Notes: a model not told the origin generated them from the letters alone. Shown: positions 47,398 through 59,306, counted from the stretch's first letter. The stretch: DNA of 64,000 bases from Symsagittifera roscoffensis (GCF_963678635.1 NC_087069.1:26030303-26094302); one strand, 5' to 3'. Numbers and translations are program-made.

Positions 47398-47945
47398 ATC
47401 ATTATTGGTCCGACTTTCGATACGAAAGTAACGGAATATTTGTGCTCGGGGTGGGTTTTTTTCTTCACACAAATTTCGACTTTTTAACTAGCCATTTTTG
47501 ACGGAAATTTTTTATATCATTCGAAAACTATTGTTGTCCTGAGCTTAAATTTGAAAAAATATTTCACCTGTGATTATTTTTCGTAATGTTATGGGGGTTT
47601 AAAAATTGCAATTTTGGCCAATTTGGGACAATTAACGCGCTATATATTTCGCGCTATTAACGCGCAAGCGGAGAGTTAATCCGTCTTAAAATCGTTCCAA
47701 ATTGGTTGAAAGAAGATTAATTGCCATAACTGATTTGTAACAAGGAGCGAAATCTATCCTTTTCTATTGTATATGGCGTGTGGGGTGATGATTTTCATTT
47801 AAAAAAATTCAAATTTTAGAAGAAAAAAAATGTTCTTTTTGTTTTATTTTATTGAACTTTTTAAGGTTTTTACTGCTCCATAAACCTTAAAAGGCAGTCG
47901 GAACATTCAAGGCTTCGCCTTGATACGAGCAGTCTTGTTATGTTT
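47398..47945 (+). repeat. GCGCG-containing dispersed repeat, fullest copy
   Basis: About 550 bp from TTATTGGTCCGACTTTCGATACG to AAGGCTTCGCC..GATACGAGCAGTCTTGTT. It has the GCGCTATATATTTCGCGCTATTAACGCG core at 47,635-47,665. Composition and absence of an open frame indicate a non-coding element. Confidence 0.75.
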
Positions 47946-48783
47946 TCAATTTATCGGTTTTTGACGTCTATGATAACAATGAGGATCCTCGAGCTGGGTT
48001 CATTTTACAAAAATAGATAAACAGATTTAACTTTCCTTTCGCGTAGAGCTCTGATAGTTTTGTAAGAAACCTATTCGTAAAATGCTTAATTGTGGTATCA
48101 TCATCTACAAATTATCATAAAATTCAAAAATTTTGCCCAGGAATTAATTGTCCGAATTGTATTGGTTTACCACTCAAATTCAATTTAAAGCAAAAGTTTT
48201 CGGTTGTGCTACCATCAGCATTAGTTACGAAAGTAGGTAAATCATGCTTTCAGATGACATCATTTTCCGACTCAAAAAACGAATCGAAATCCAAGTGCCC
48301 GTATTCTCACGTATTTGTTATATATTGTGTCATAATTCACTGAATGCTCATATGCTGAAAAATCGGTTTTGCATGAAATGACTTTTGTTGCACTCATAAA
48401 CTAAAGATTGCCTCTCTTTTGCAGGAAAACTTTTATCAAGCCGAGATCGCTTACGTTTAAACGGGAACATTTTTGGGTACACATTTCATTTGAATTTCAA
48501 TTTAAGTTTCACTGCAAAGTGCTCTGAGGTTAGCAAAATACAGAAACAATTTTAGAGAAAACGTTTTTCCTTAACTACGAAACCTTGTACATTTTAGGAT
48601 TAGTAAGTGCAAAAACAGTGCATGATAGCAGTAAGCTTGGAGCAAGATTCCCATCAAAATATTGAATTTGATTGAAATTACATTCTAAGAAAGGCTGTGA
48701 AAATTTTGACACTAGTTTACTGAAATGAATCATATTGAATAGATTGCATAGATGTTTGAAAATTTTCGTTTGTCACAAAAAAC
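47946..48783. other. AT-rich non-coding interval
   Basis: No supported exon. The end of the DHHC gene could lie here or inside the adjacent gap. Confidence 0.4.
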
Positions 48784-48983
48784 NNNNNNNNNNNNNNNNN
48801 NNNNNNNNNNNNNNNNNNNNNNNNNNNNNNNNNNNNNNNNNNNNNNNNNNNNNNNNNNNNNNNNNNNNNNNNNNNNNNNNNNNNNNNNNNNNNNNNNNNN
48901 NNNNNNNNNNNNNNNNNNNNNNNNNNNNNNNNNNNNNNNNNNNNNNNNNNNNNNNNNNNNNNNNNNNNNNNNNNNNNNNNNNN
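48784..48983. other. Assembly gap of 200 N
   Basis: A run of exactly 200 N, a conventional scaffold gap. It truncates the DHHC gene. Confidence 1.
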
Positions 48984-49364
48984 CTCCATGGACAGAAAAA
49001 GAGCATCCAGTATTTTGGTCCAAGGGCTTCAGTCCAGTTCTGACGAAGACTGCGAGAATACGTTTTGATGCCTTTGCGGTGTTCATACGTAGTCTGATTG
49101 ACAGCTGTCAAGTAGAGAAACATTGAGTGTGATGAGAGGTAGCAGAAGTGTATTTAGAACTGCCAAAATGGCAAGGGTCATGTTGACTACCAGAAAAAAA
49201 GATTGGCGTCTGGATCCAGCCATGAGAATATGTCCCATAATATGGTTGACTAGTTTGGAGAGGTTGTCTGGGTTGAAATCGTACGCGATTGGGTAGTAGA
49301 TGGTGAATACGAAGAGAGAATAAGCACAGCAAACGGCCCCCCAGTATGGAATAAACATGAAGTG
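48984..49364 (-). CDS. DHHC palmitoyltransferase exon 4 (cut by gap, apparent frameshift)
   Basis: Acceptor TTGTTGTAG precedes CACTTCATG at 49,364, phase 0, continuing exon 3. It encodes HFMFIPYWGAVCCAYSLFVF (third membrane segment), a polar loop, FFLVVNMTLAILAVLNTLLL (fourth segment) and, after a one-base frame change around 49,110-49,130, NQTTYEHRKG and NWTEALGPKYW. These match the TTxE motif and the conserved C-terminal asparagine/aromatic segment of DHHC enzymes. The frame change could be a sequence error, a very short intron or a real lesion. The exon runs into the gap. Confidence 0.8.
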
Positions 49365-49763
49365 CTACAACAAAATATAGAGTTCGGGTCGCCTGTAATA
49401 TATGGTAACTGGGTTATATATTAATGTCAAACTGTAAATGGCAATATCGCTGACCTAAAGCGTCTTAATTGGTCAAAAAAAGTTTGTGTTAGAATGGTTA
49501 GATTTTTTGATACAATTGTTAAGTACTCAAGGGAGTACAAAATTGATTTCAGACTTCAAAATGAGCTTTTTTAGATTGATTATTTTGTTTAGATTCGTTG
49601 ATTAAAAAGAATAATACTAACAATTCGGCATTAACCTTACTTCGGCTTTTGCTCCGCCTTTCGACGAAAGCGGAATACTTATGCATGATGCTTAGGCCGT
49701 TTTTTTTTCGGTCAAATTTCGACTTTTTGTTAATATTAAATGCAGATGACTATGAATACTTGC

Positions 49764-49905
49764 CTTCAAGTTGTAATATCCAACGCACACTCCGTAAAAG
49801 TAGCAATGGTGATCTCTTTTCAAAACAGTGGCTTTACATACGTCGCAGTAATGCATGCGGGCTGTCCTGCTCGGATCTACTGCAGCTGGACGGTAGAAGT
49901 CCCGT
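49764..49905 (-). CDS. DHHC palmitoyltransferase exon 3 (catalytic DHHC exon)
   Basis: 142-bp exon, acceptor TTTTCAG, phase matching exon 2 and ending in phase 0. It encodes RDFYRPAAVDPSRTAR, then HYCDVCKATVLKRDHHCYFY and GVCVGYYN. The DHHC tetrad, whose cysteine forms the acyl-enzyme intermediate for protein S-palmitoylation at membranes, is intact. The usual CxxC upstream and the cysteine before VLKRDHHC (T here) are missing, a reduced zinc site recalling the ZDHHC22/24 group. The donor is GCAAGT, a GC-AG intron. Confidence 0.9.
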
Positions 49906-51633
49906 CTGAAAAAGAGAAAAGTATGATTGATGATTGCTCAAATAAACAGCCTGCCAGTAAACTTCAAAAACTCAAAAACAAGATTTGATCTGCTCAAAAC
50001 CTCACTTTTTTCTAATTTTGGGCCGGTATGGTCCATGTTTCAATCGGAAATGGGCAGGTCTGTTTCAGTTCCGAGACCGCTATGGATTCTGCTTTATTTG
50101 GGTACTCTTTTTATGTTTATGTAGTCTAATTTAAGCCCATCTCATGAAAGACGTATGCTTTCAACTTTTTTCAGATTGAAAGTTTTTTAATTCAATTGTT
50201 GATGCTTTATAGTTTGCTAAATTATGTTTTGTTTCTGCTTTTCGATATGACAAAAATTCATCGTGATAAACAAGTTTAGACGTTTACTTTTCAGTTAAAA
50301 ACTGTTTTTGACTTTAAAAAAATCATTAAAATATAGATTCTGATTTCGAGCTTTCTTTCTTTGGTTTTTAAAATCCGCTCATTGAAAGAAATTTGTTCCG
50401 TTTACAGAAGTTAAAGCTATTTTTCTCAAAATTCTTGGCCGCCAATTTTAGCCTACTTGTACCTACTTGTTTTTTTTGTACCTACTGATATAATGAAAAC
50501 GTTCAAATCATCGGTTTAATAACCACAGTAATGTATTGAGTCATTTTTTTACCCCTATCTTTTCGTGTTAAAGTGCTTAACTCTTTGTTCCATTCGGTTG
50601 TTATTTAAATATTGTCATAACTTGACTTTAGTAAAACTCCAATTTTGAGTCCCTACGAAGTGCCCCCAGATTTTTTTTTTGGTTTCGATAATCAAATGCA
50701 CTTGACTGTAACTGGTCATTACAGTAAGTTTGAGCAATTATTGTTGTTTTATAAGCATGTATAATTACATTACTTATTCAAATCTGGGCAGTAGCTGTGT
50801 TTGTTTTTAGCGGAATAAACTTGTTAACGAAGCTGTTGACTGTTTTTTTCGAAACATTCATTTCGCCTTCAGTTTCTTTATTATAAAACGGTTTTTTTTT
50901 TGTGTTTCACTCCAACAAAAGCTTAGAATATGAGCAGCTCATTTTCTTTATTTAAAGTATTTATGTTCAAAAAAGTTTAAAGGATCTTTTTACTTTAATT
51001 TGACAAGCCCGTACCCAACGAAGGCTGTTTTTCTAGATAAAAATGTTTTTTACATTACCTAGCCAATTCTTTTTTGTTACAGAAATGGTATATTACTTAC
51101 TTAGTTTAAAAATAAACAATTTCAGTACTTTCTTAGTTTAAAAATAAACAATTCAGCCAGAAATCAATCACCTCAGTGCTCAACCGCAACGAGATAAACA
51201 TGCTTTCTGATCAGAAATAAGACAAGAAATAAAGAATTTTAAGAAAATTCCTGCTTCATTTAAACATTTCACAAAGAATTTCTGCATAGAAAATAAGATT
51301 AGATGTAAAGTATTCCAGGCCAGAAGTAAAGCATTTTCTGGGTACGGGAGGTGTTAGATATAACCGTTTCAAATTCTGATGTGCTATTTGTCTCATCTTT
51401 TACGTACGTTTGCTTCCGAAAACTAATTGATTATGATTTTCGTATCAGAACAATCAATTTTAAAAGGAAGAAGATTCTTCCACAGCATTTATTTTGAATT
51501 ACATTTGCTAAGTTACTCGTTTCTGATTGGTTGAAAAAACCTTAGGACCAAGTTAGGACCATGTTAACATCCACGGCTTTGGGCGGAGAAGACGAGGATG
51601 TCAACTGGTCCAGAAGGAAAGTGTGGAGCTTAC
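49906..51633. other. Intron 2 of the DHHC gene
   Basis: AT-rich, with a 34-bp two-copy tandem (CTTAGTTTAAAAATAAACAATT) near 51,099-51,152. No nested gene seen. Confidence 0.6.
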
Positions 51634-51789
51634 CTGGAAAATACCATCTGGAAGTAGTTGTAAACCAGACACACCCACAGATAACAGAAGACGAGAATGT
51701 TCAGGATGACGTAACTGTGGCAAAGATAAGGGAAAATGGTGGGAAAGTAGACAAACGGGAGGAGCAGCGAATATATTAGGATCATGGCG
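51634..51789 (-). CDS. DHHC palmitoyltransferase exon 2
   Basis: 156-bp exon with acceptor TTTTTTTTCAG and donor GTAAGC. One base completes the split codon from exon 1 and two bases lead to exon 3, both in frame. It encodes two hydrophobic segments, LIYSLLLPFVYFPTIF and VILNILVFCYLWVCLVYNYF, followed by QMVFS. This matches the two N-terminal membrane helices and the F-x-x-V-F approach to the DHHC loop. The intron to exon 3 is 1.7 kb. Confidence 0.85.
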
Positions 51790-52147
51790 CTGAAAAAAAA
51801 AGATAAAATGAAAATGTAAAACTTTTTTTTCCAAGAACTTTTTTTAAATCATACATATTCAGAAACTTTTTTTTTTTCGTAGCTTGAATTGGGACTGAAA
51901 TTTTTAATTGCAACCTATTTAAGAATAAAATGTTAAGTTATGACAGCTGAGTCCCTTTAAAAGCAAGTATGAAATATGGGTCCTGCGACTTTTTGGCAAA
52001 ATTTCACCAATTAGACGAATGCTCACCCTGTTTCGGATAAATTTAGCTCACAAAAAACTTCCGTGGACCCTTCTAATTCTCTAGGGACCCAACTGTCATA
52101 CTTGCACCTAGAAAACTTAAAGAGGGACAAGTAAAAACTATACGTAC

Positions 52148-52242
52148 TTGATGTACCCCAGACCCAGGTATCTGAACTTGTTCACATCCACTTGCTTGTC
52201 TACAAATTCCTCTAAGTCCTCGCAACTCATTCTCTTCGCCAT
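52148..52242 (-). CDS. DHHC palmitoyltransferase exon 1 (start codon candidate)
   Basis: From ATG at 52,242 the frame reads MAKRMSCEDLEEFVDKQVD, then NKFRYLGLGYI and the donor GTACGT, leaving two bases that join exon 2 to give an asparagine. The ATG is the first in this open stretch. A possible acceptor (CCTTAG, ending 52,267) would extend the exon to 52,266 with TSPKELIR in frame, so an upstream exon cannot be ruled out. The full product would be about 280 residues, usual for short DHHC enzymes. Confidence 0.7.
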
Positions 52243-52266
52243 TCGTATAAGTTCTTTCGGGGAAGT

Positions 52267-52956
52267 CTAAGGTTAGAATGAATTAAGAGTTACATATACA
52301 AAAGCCTTGGCAGCTCCTTTCGCTTTCTAAACAAACGCTGAGTTCAATGAAGGTGATAATTTTAGTCAAATTAGATAATTTTGCTCAATTGTCAAAAAAG
52401 GATGCGTTTAAATCATACATCTGACTACTTCAGACAATTCAAATACATACAACTGCCATTAAGGTAAAAGCAAAAACTCTTATTGCTACGCGCACTACAT
52501 TTTTCTTGTAAATCTTGTCAATATACGGAGAAGGTTTCAGAAGTTTATTACGATCTAGGGTTTGGTTTCCTGTCAACTTAGATTTTACAGGGTTTTCGAA
52601 AACGTGTCAGTCGTATCATAAGTATCGAAACGTTTTAATACTTTAAAGGAGGGCGAGTAAATTAAAATGTTGAGTGACTCGATGACTTATTTACAGTTTT
52701 TTCTTCGTGCAAACAGTGTAATGAATTAATGGCTGGAAGAAATTGCATGTACAGACGGGACTAGACGTGCTTATTATATAATAATGTTAGAATATATAAA
52801 CTGTGTGTATATTTATCACTGCACATGTTTTTATCTCACAGAGGTAATATTTTTTAAAAGGCTTTGGTCGCAAAATGAGACTATACAGATGATGACAGGT
52901 GGCCCTTTTTAGACAAAAGGTAGCTTGCTTCTCTCATGATTTCATTCGAAAAGCTA
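52267..52956. other. Upstream region of the DHHC gene
   Basis: Non-coding by inspection. A promoter could not be identified with confidence; TATATAAACTG lies near 52,793. Confidence 0.35.
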
Positions 52957-53043
52957 AATGCAGAATATAAATGAGCTTGACGCAAAGGTAAACTTGTGCT
53001 AGCGCAGTTGAGACCAACTTCACGGGTAGAATTCCACACATAC
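52957..53043 (+). repeat. Short repeat with pol III A-box-like motif, copy 1
   Basis: About 88 bases shared with 54,567-54,654. TAGCGCAGTTGA (53,000-53,011) fits the tRNA A box in 11 of 12 positions. GGTAGAATTCC follows after 13 bases as a weak B-box match, closer than in a tRNA. Probably a degenerate tRNA-derived SINE head. Confidence 0.45.
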
Positions 53044-54566
53044 AACTTTCTGATCGGTACTAGATTCATGAAATTTACGAAAACTTTGCATTCGGGGAAA
53101 AAGGCTACTGCGGAAGTTTTCATATTGTCAAAATTTATGATTTTCATAGCGAGTGATTTTATGATTTTACTGGTAAAGGAGGTTGCTTTTAATTCAAGAT
53201 ATAATCACATAAAGTGTTTTTAATGAGTTTTCATTGTCGTTTCAACGTATGTTTTTTTATTATTACCCTAGCGAGGGTGCTAGACGTTTTTCCTGTGAAT
53301 ACTTTTGTTCATAGAATGATCAAATTGGTAAATTTCAAGACATTCTCAATTTCTTGATAACTTTAAAAAATGCTTTCTCTTAGGTAGTAAATACGGATTA
53401 TATGTTTCCGGCAGTAAACATTTTTTCAATAATAATCATGAAAAGTAGTTGAATTTTTTCTCGGATCAGTGGTTTTCGGCCTACTTTCCGTCGGATCATT
53501 ACGTTATCTGGTATTATTTATTATTGGCCTACTTTGTCAGCATGGTTTTGAATTTGATTCTTTCAAACGCGTAATTTTATAAACTTTCTAAACTGTATAT
53601 AAACTTCTGTAATTTGTCGCTTCACGAAGTCTGGTTTTAACAATCATAAATTTGTTAAGTTTTTCGTCGGTTCAACGGTTTCTGCTTTTATCCGAATACC
53701 TAAATTATTTTGGTAGTTCTGAGGTAACAATTTCTGATTGACAAAATCGGGGATTAAGAATAGGTATGGGTTGTCATTTTTATACTTTTGAGACGCTTCA
53801 GAGTTTTTTTCGAAAGTCGCTGAAAATTCTCACTAACTATATCATCGATTTTCCAAAAAATAGGACTATTAAAAGTACCGGATACTACATTGTGTGTCTG
53901 CATAATTAACTAGTCTCTTTTTACCTCACTTAATTTTCAACGGCCTTCGATGTTTTCAACGGTGGGAATACTTGAACAATTTTCTTAAATTTTTCTCTCA
54001 GAGACTAAGTTGTGAAAGATTTTGTGTAGGAGCGGCGACCTTTTAGTTTTTGAACAAAATGCGTTAAATCCATCGTAAAATTTCGTTTGTTGAATCTTAA
54101 ATCATGTTGGTGTCTTCTGCAGATTTGTTTTTCTCATAAGCTGACCTGTCAAATTCGGAAAAAGTTCATTCGGACTTCATTCTCTCGTAAACTACCCTGC
54201 CAAAATCCTAAAAAATTTGTTCTGAGTTCATTCATTAAAAACTTGGTTAAGGGAATCATCCCAGTGTATGTGGGTCCCTGTTATATATTCAATCAAAACA
54301 ACAGCCTCGAAAAAAAATTCCCGCTCGAAGCAGCTACGCCATCTTTTTTTGTTCAAAAACTGTACTGACTTAAGAAAAGTCAAATCAGTGAAATCTCGAT
54401 TGTTTTTTTTTGGAATTTATTGTTTGTTTCATTAGCTTGGGTCAGAACGGTCAAAAAGTACTATTTTTTGTCCAGTTGATAGAAACATAAATTGCTTAAT
54501 TGGACCCCGGAAAGGTGTAGACAGGTAAAAAAAAATTTTTAAAAGGACATTTTGTATTAGTTTGTA
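53044..54566. other. AT-rich non-coding interval
   Basis: A two-copy tandem of about 51-53 bp (54,126-54,235; TTCTC.TAA.CT..CCTG.CAAA) gives a short open frame without coding support. Otherwise nothing recognised. Confidence 0.4.
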
Positions 54567-54654
54567 AATGCAGAATATGAATGAGCTTGACACAATGGTA
54601 AATTTGTACTGAAGCGCAGTTGAGACCAACTTCACGGGTAAAACTCCACACATA
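54567..54654 (+). repeat. Short repeat with pol III A-box-like motif, copy 2
   Basis: Colinear with 52,957-53,043 (AGCGCAGTTGAGACCAACTT identical). It ends where gypsy gag sequence starts. Confidence 0.5.
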
Positions 54655-54659
54655 CAGTA

Positions 54660-54864
54660 TACACAAAGAGGCCGTGGCAGATTTCGCGGAGTGAGTACGA
54701 GGGGCCAACAACACACTTCTAACGTACAACAAAAACAACGTTATAAGTGCGGCAGACCATTTGACTCAATCCACTTACAATCTTGTCCAGCAAAAGATAA
54801 AAATTGCTCAAAAAATGCCAAACGGGAGCATTTTGCTAAAGTATGCCGAACTAACACAAGTTAA
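54660..54864 (+). pseudogene. gag nucleocapsid remnant
   Basis: Starts in an Arg/Gly-rich stretch (RGRFRGVSTRG), then YKCGRPFDSIHLQSCPAKDKNCSKNAKREHFAKVC. It shows two degraded CCHC-type knuckles, each with one or more expected cysteines changed. It stops at TAA 54,862. The normal role is binding genomic RNA. Confidence 0.65.
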
Positions 54865-54932
54865 TTATCTAGAAGATAGAAACGAAGAACAGCAAGAAGA
54901 ACCGGAAGGAACCAACGAAATGACAGAAAACG

Positions 54933-55274
54933 ATGCAGTTGCGTTCATGGATTTTTCATCCACTAACGGCTGGGAAAAATAAATTTTCATTAATGGCAAT
55001 ATCTGGGGCGTTCGAGGTAAAGAACTTGATTGAAGATGATCTAAACGGACATATTGTTAAACTAAAAACAAACACGGATGTTATATTCACCATCGCGGAC
55101 TCGGGAAGCCCGATGTCATTTCTACGCGAACAAACGGCACTCAGATTACAGAAAAATGACAAATCGACGATGTTTGAACATATCACACCGGAACACGCGG
55201 CAAGAAATTTAGAATGTTGCAACGGCGAATTTATCATTCCCGAAGGAAGACTAATAATTGCGCTTGAATCCTGA
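54933..55274 (+). pseudogene. Retropepsin-like protease region
   Basis: ADSGSPMSFL around 55,093-55,122 is the aspartic-protease active-site loop (D-[ST]-G-[SA]). It is followed by hydrophobic strands and IIPEGRLIIAL. Closed by TGA at 55,272. The flanking frames are broken. Confidence 0.65.
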
Positions 55275-55389
55275 GGTTGGACAATACAATCAGCACCATT
55301 CATAATAGTGGATGACCAGAAAGCGAACAAAATAAGTAGAAACCTACTACCCAAAATCGGCAAAGACCAATACAAAAAAAAACCAGATG

Positions 55390-56110
55390 CTAATTATACG
55401 AGAAACGGAAGACTTGAACCCCGAAGTTATACATTGCGTTGAAAAACTTCAGACAACTGTGTATACAAATTGGAAAACCAAAAAGACACGTAATGCGAAA
55501 ACATTTCAAAAAAGATGCAATACCTATCCGGCAAAAAGGACGTAGGATTCCAACAAATTTATAAAAAAGATTTGAAAAAACTAAACACACTGATTGACCG
55601 AAAACACATCATCAAATTGGATAAAGAATTGGACAAACAATTTATAAGCCCGATTGAAGTATCGGTAAAGAAGGACCAAACATAAAATTGGCATTATACA
55701 CCAAAAAGATCAACAAATTCATCCACAAATTAAATACCAAATGCCAAACATGGATATCCTCCTGGACAATACTGCACAATTTGTAAAATCAGATGCAAAC
55801 TACCAAACATTACTTTCAACGCCTGACCTACGGTACGCATACTCACAAATCCTTTCGGGTAAACGTACAAGAGCGCAATTCTATTTCAGCCTTATTGAAG
55901 GCTACGCCACCAGGACTTATCAATTCCAGACAGGATTCTTCGGCCTAACAGATATACCGGCAGAATTCCAAAAAGCAATCATATTGACGCGCGCAAACTG
56001 CAAAATATATATGCTTAATTAGATAACATATTAAAAATGACCAAAGGATCATTCGAGCTACATAAAGAAAAATTAAGACCCACTTATTGAAACTGGACGA
56101 GGAAAACCTC
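55390..56110 (+). pseudogene. Reverse transcriptase with degraded active site
   Basis: Fingers motif HIIKLDKELDKQFISPIEV, then KYQMPN, LSTPDLRYAYSQI and TYQFQTGFFGLTDIPAEFQKA. The active-site strand expected as Y-x-DD reads through a stop as LDN (about 56,019-56,030), so one catalytic aspartate is lost. Several frameshifts are present. Confidence 0.75.
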
Positions 56111-56721
56111 GCAATCTCACTACTTGACAATTAAAAAATTTAGTATTAATGAGCAGGGCGAATCAGACCGGGAGGAGAGCTTGTCAAACCCACGCTGTCA
56201 CCACCGACAAATAACGACAATCACGATTGAAAATTGTTCGACAGACAAAATACGAACTCCACAAACACCCCCGCAAGCGGAAGTCAAGGAGCTAGAGAGT
56301 TACTGACGGGTCTATCCCTCTTCAATCGCTCTTTTCAAAAAGCATCGAGAAAAACCCACCGCAGAGAAAACAAAACGAAAACTCTACGCAAACTTCGCAG
56401 AGAGAGAATTCCACGCTCTCAACAGCAGTACACGAAAAGTACGAGTATTGTGCGAGCCGCGTGGAAACAACACAATCCAGTCAGGAGGAGCTCCCACTCA
56501 ACATCGAGCCTCAGCTATGACAACGACTCACCAAACACAATTAGAAGCCAGCCATGAGTTAATCACGGAGAGACTGGTCGCAACGCTCGAATAGGGACCA
56601 ATTTAGAATTGGAAGAAGTTACGCCGTTCTTAGAGGGGAAACTTCAAAAAGACCTTGTTAAAAAATATTTTGCCGCTGCCACTAAGAAAGATAGATAGAA
56701 ATATGCCACTACTCTACAATT
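56111..56721 (+). other. Unrecognised segment between RT and integrase
   Basis: Should hold RNase H and linker. I see only a basic, charged stretch (RKTHRRENKTKTLRKLRR) and no acidic RNase H motifs, so it is either deleted or highly diverged. Confidence 0.4.
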
Positions 56722-57430
56722 GTGTCAAGAAACGCGATTGGTAGGCAATTAAAAATGCATACTGACAATACTGATACAACATCCAGGACAGTGCATTTTC
56801 CAGAGGACTGCCTACTGATGGATGAGCGAATAGCAATTTCGACTCAACTCCGCCAAACAGTGTTAGAAAGCATCCATCTAACGCATTCCGGGTCAGCAGC
56901 TATGTTGGACCTAGGTCAACATGTTTGGTTCCCGCACATACACCGCTCCTTACTGCAGATGGCACAGAGCTGCCGGCAATGCACCGAACAAAGTAAAAAT
57001 CTAAAAGCTGCAACAGGGAAGCAACATTCGTTCCAAATGGGTTCAGTGGTTGAACCAAACGAGAAATTTCCATTAGACTTTGCCTGGCCCTTTCCCAATG
57101 GACCTAATAAGGTTGCATACATATATGTTGCTATAGATAAGTGGTCAAAAATTCCGATGGCAAATTTCGTTTCAAACACAACGGTAGACATTACAAAAAA
57201 AAAATTATGCAACGATATATTTCAAATAATGGGGTGTCTAAATAATAAACACTAGTAACATCAAGCTAACTTTTGCACCGATAGATGATCGTGGATCGAT
57301 CGGGGCAGTAGAAGGAATGATCCAAACAATAAAACGAAGATTGGGGGTAGTGAGATTAGACAAAAACCATACCCCGTATAAATTAGCCTCAGACGTAGCC
57401 GAAATTAGGAAAACAATTTGAATCACTCCA
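56722..57430 (+). pseudogene. Integrase with zinc finger, broken catalytic core
   Basis: Open to 57,255 with ESIHLTHSGSAAMLD.. and CRQC (HHCC finger) and FPLDFAWPF holding the first catalytic aspartate. The second aspartate region is lost at the frame break near 57,235. The glutamate helix survives as AVEGMIQTIKRRLG (57,307-57,347) in another frame. Confidence 0.75.
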
Positions 57431-58892
57431 CATGAAGTAACAAAAATCTCACAATTTGAAGTTCACATGAGAAGAAAGCCAAAAAATGCACTCTCAAACT
57501 TAGTCACTAGTAGCTCCCCTAATAATCTAAGTTGGGAAAATGCAAAAAACTCATATTTAGATCGGAAAAACCTAACACAGGCGCCATTTCCAGCTGAAGT
57601 CATGTACGACGTACAAATATGGCCAAAGGACGAATTAGCTAGCAAACGACGCACAATACAAACTCCAAACCCCCAATCGGCAGAAGCAACAACGTCCACA
57701 AGCAAACAACCACAAACACCAGTTGTGAAAAACAGACGAGCAATAGCAATAATTAAAGATAAGATAAACATAGGATATAAAAGAGTTCGGCAAACGGTAC
57801 ACAAAAACATGAAAAAACGAACGAACCCAACAATTGGCAAGGAAAACCATACGTATTGCAATAAAGTCGAAAGTTCCAAAAACTTTTAAAAAAAAACATA
57901 CAACCACGGAGGGAAAAATTTTGTTTTATACAACCCACACTAATTGGGTTCAAAAATTTGGTAAATATGCAAGACTGCTAAGTAATAGTGGATTCGCATT
58001 CGTGCCTAACCGTTTGACATACGGGCCTTGCAGGCCCTCAAGGCTAAGTGATTATGTCGCGTACAAATCCGCGCGGAAATCCGTACCTTGCCTATTTTTT
58101 CAGACATTGAGCAACCGAACGCCCCGCTCAAGGAGGTTACAACAACGGCTCTCCCAAAAAGATTAACACGCATACAAAAGACAACAGGACAACAAAACAG
58201 CCCAACGAAGAGACGGACAAAACCCACAGGGAAAAGAACAGGCAGTCGAACAAACTCGAGAACACCCGTGCGGTAAATGAGTTTTCAAACAGAATCAAAA
58301 ACAAATGAGAAAGACAGTAAAAACAACAAAACATCGTAAGCCCTAGAGAATACATCTTCAAGCGAAGAAGAGGAACATTCGTCAACAACATCGGAGAACT
58401 CTGCACCGTCACCGAAACGGCTCAACCAATTGAAGACACCTCCAACAACGATTGCCGAACCAACCAGAAAATCAATGAAAAATCGTCAGTGCATTATTGC
58501 AAGGGCACTCGGGAACAATCTCTTGAACAATACAATTGACAAAATAAAAGAAGGTCAGAGGAAAAAACAATTCAGCATAGAATCATCAACAGACACGACG
58601 TCGACAAATACAAGGCCGAGCAGAAATGGTTTTTACTGACAAGTCACTCGAATTCCAGGCGTGCATGAAACTCTTTGAGAAAAAAAATCCTAAGCATAAA
58701 GAAAAACTGACAGAAACAATAGATCTTGTTTATCCCGTAGACAGCCCAAACAGGGACACTGCTGAAGTACTATTGACAGAAAGAAAAGACGGGAAAGAAG
58801 ACAAAGCGACCGATAAAGAAGAGACAACTTATGAAGAACACGAGAAGCAGGTAGAAGACGACAACAACAACGACGATGATCTGACGAATTAA
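57431..58892 (+). pseudogene. Integrase C-terminus and charged tail
   Basis: FEVHMRRKPKNALSN (57,457-57,500) is the post-core signature. Downstream open pieces (57,467-57,889; 58,088-58,276; 58,430-58,639; 58,626-58,892) are rich in K, E, T and N; the last ends in an acidic EDDNNNDDDLTN. No recognised domain. Confidence 0.5.
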
Positions 58893-59032
58893 AGCAGAGC
58901 AGTTAATTAAAAAACTTCAAAGGAGAGAGAGAGAGAGTCCCCCGAAGACTATAAAACTCAAACCGTCCCATATAGATTTTATAAAATCCAGCCCAAACAG
59001 GACTGAAAATTTCATTTGTTTTCCCAGGAGAA

Positions 59033-59303
59033 TGTCATCAGGTACGGATTGATAATCGTTAACTACTTATATAAACTCAATGTGATGAGTAAACTTACTG
59101 TTGGTCATATGAGTTTGTAAAGTTCAAGAGAATGAAGAGGCTGAGCTAAAACTCAGACGACAATAAACGGTTTAACCAATCAGTTGCTTTACTTCACTTG
59201 CTTACGAATTATTGTTTACCACTCTGTTCGGATTCTGTAGTAGAACTTATCATACGTACTAGTATGACACAGACCTATCGTTTTAACTGAGTTGATACTG
59301 ACA
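59033..59303 (+). repeat. Candidate LTR of the second gypsy element
   Basis: 271 bp from TGTCATCAGG (preceded by the purine run AGGAGAA) to GATACTGACA. It contains TATATAA (59,068) and AATAAA (about 59,163), as expected of an LTR. TGGTGACTAGGAGGAGG follows three bases later and resembles a primer-binding site, so this could be a 5' LTR of another copy. No second LTR is present in the window for comparison. Confidence 0.5.
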
Positions 59304-59306
59304 AAA

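Larger units (their letters stand above)
54660..59303 (+). mobile_element. Second decayed Ty3/gypsy element, 5'-truncated
   Basis: Order gag zinc knuckle, protease, RT, integrase, charged tail, candidate 3' LTR. RNase H is missing or unrecognisable between 56,120 and 56,700. Distinct from the first family, but related (KYQMPN and LTGF.GL.D.PAEFQKA motifs). Confidence 0.8.

Noticed and set aside
48717-49126. Frames running through the N gap
   Set aside because: Gap bases create artificial open frames; only the minus-strand segment above 48,984 that continues the DHHC gene is supported.
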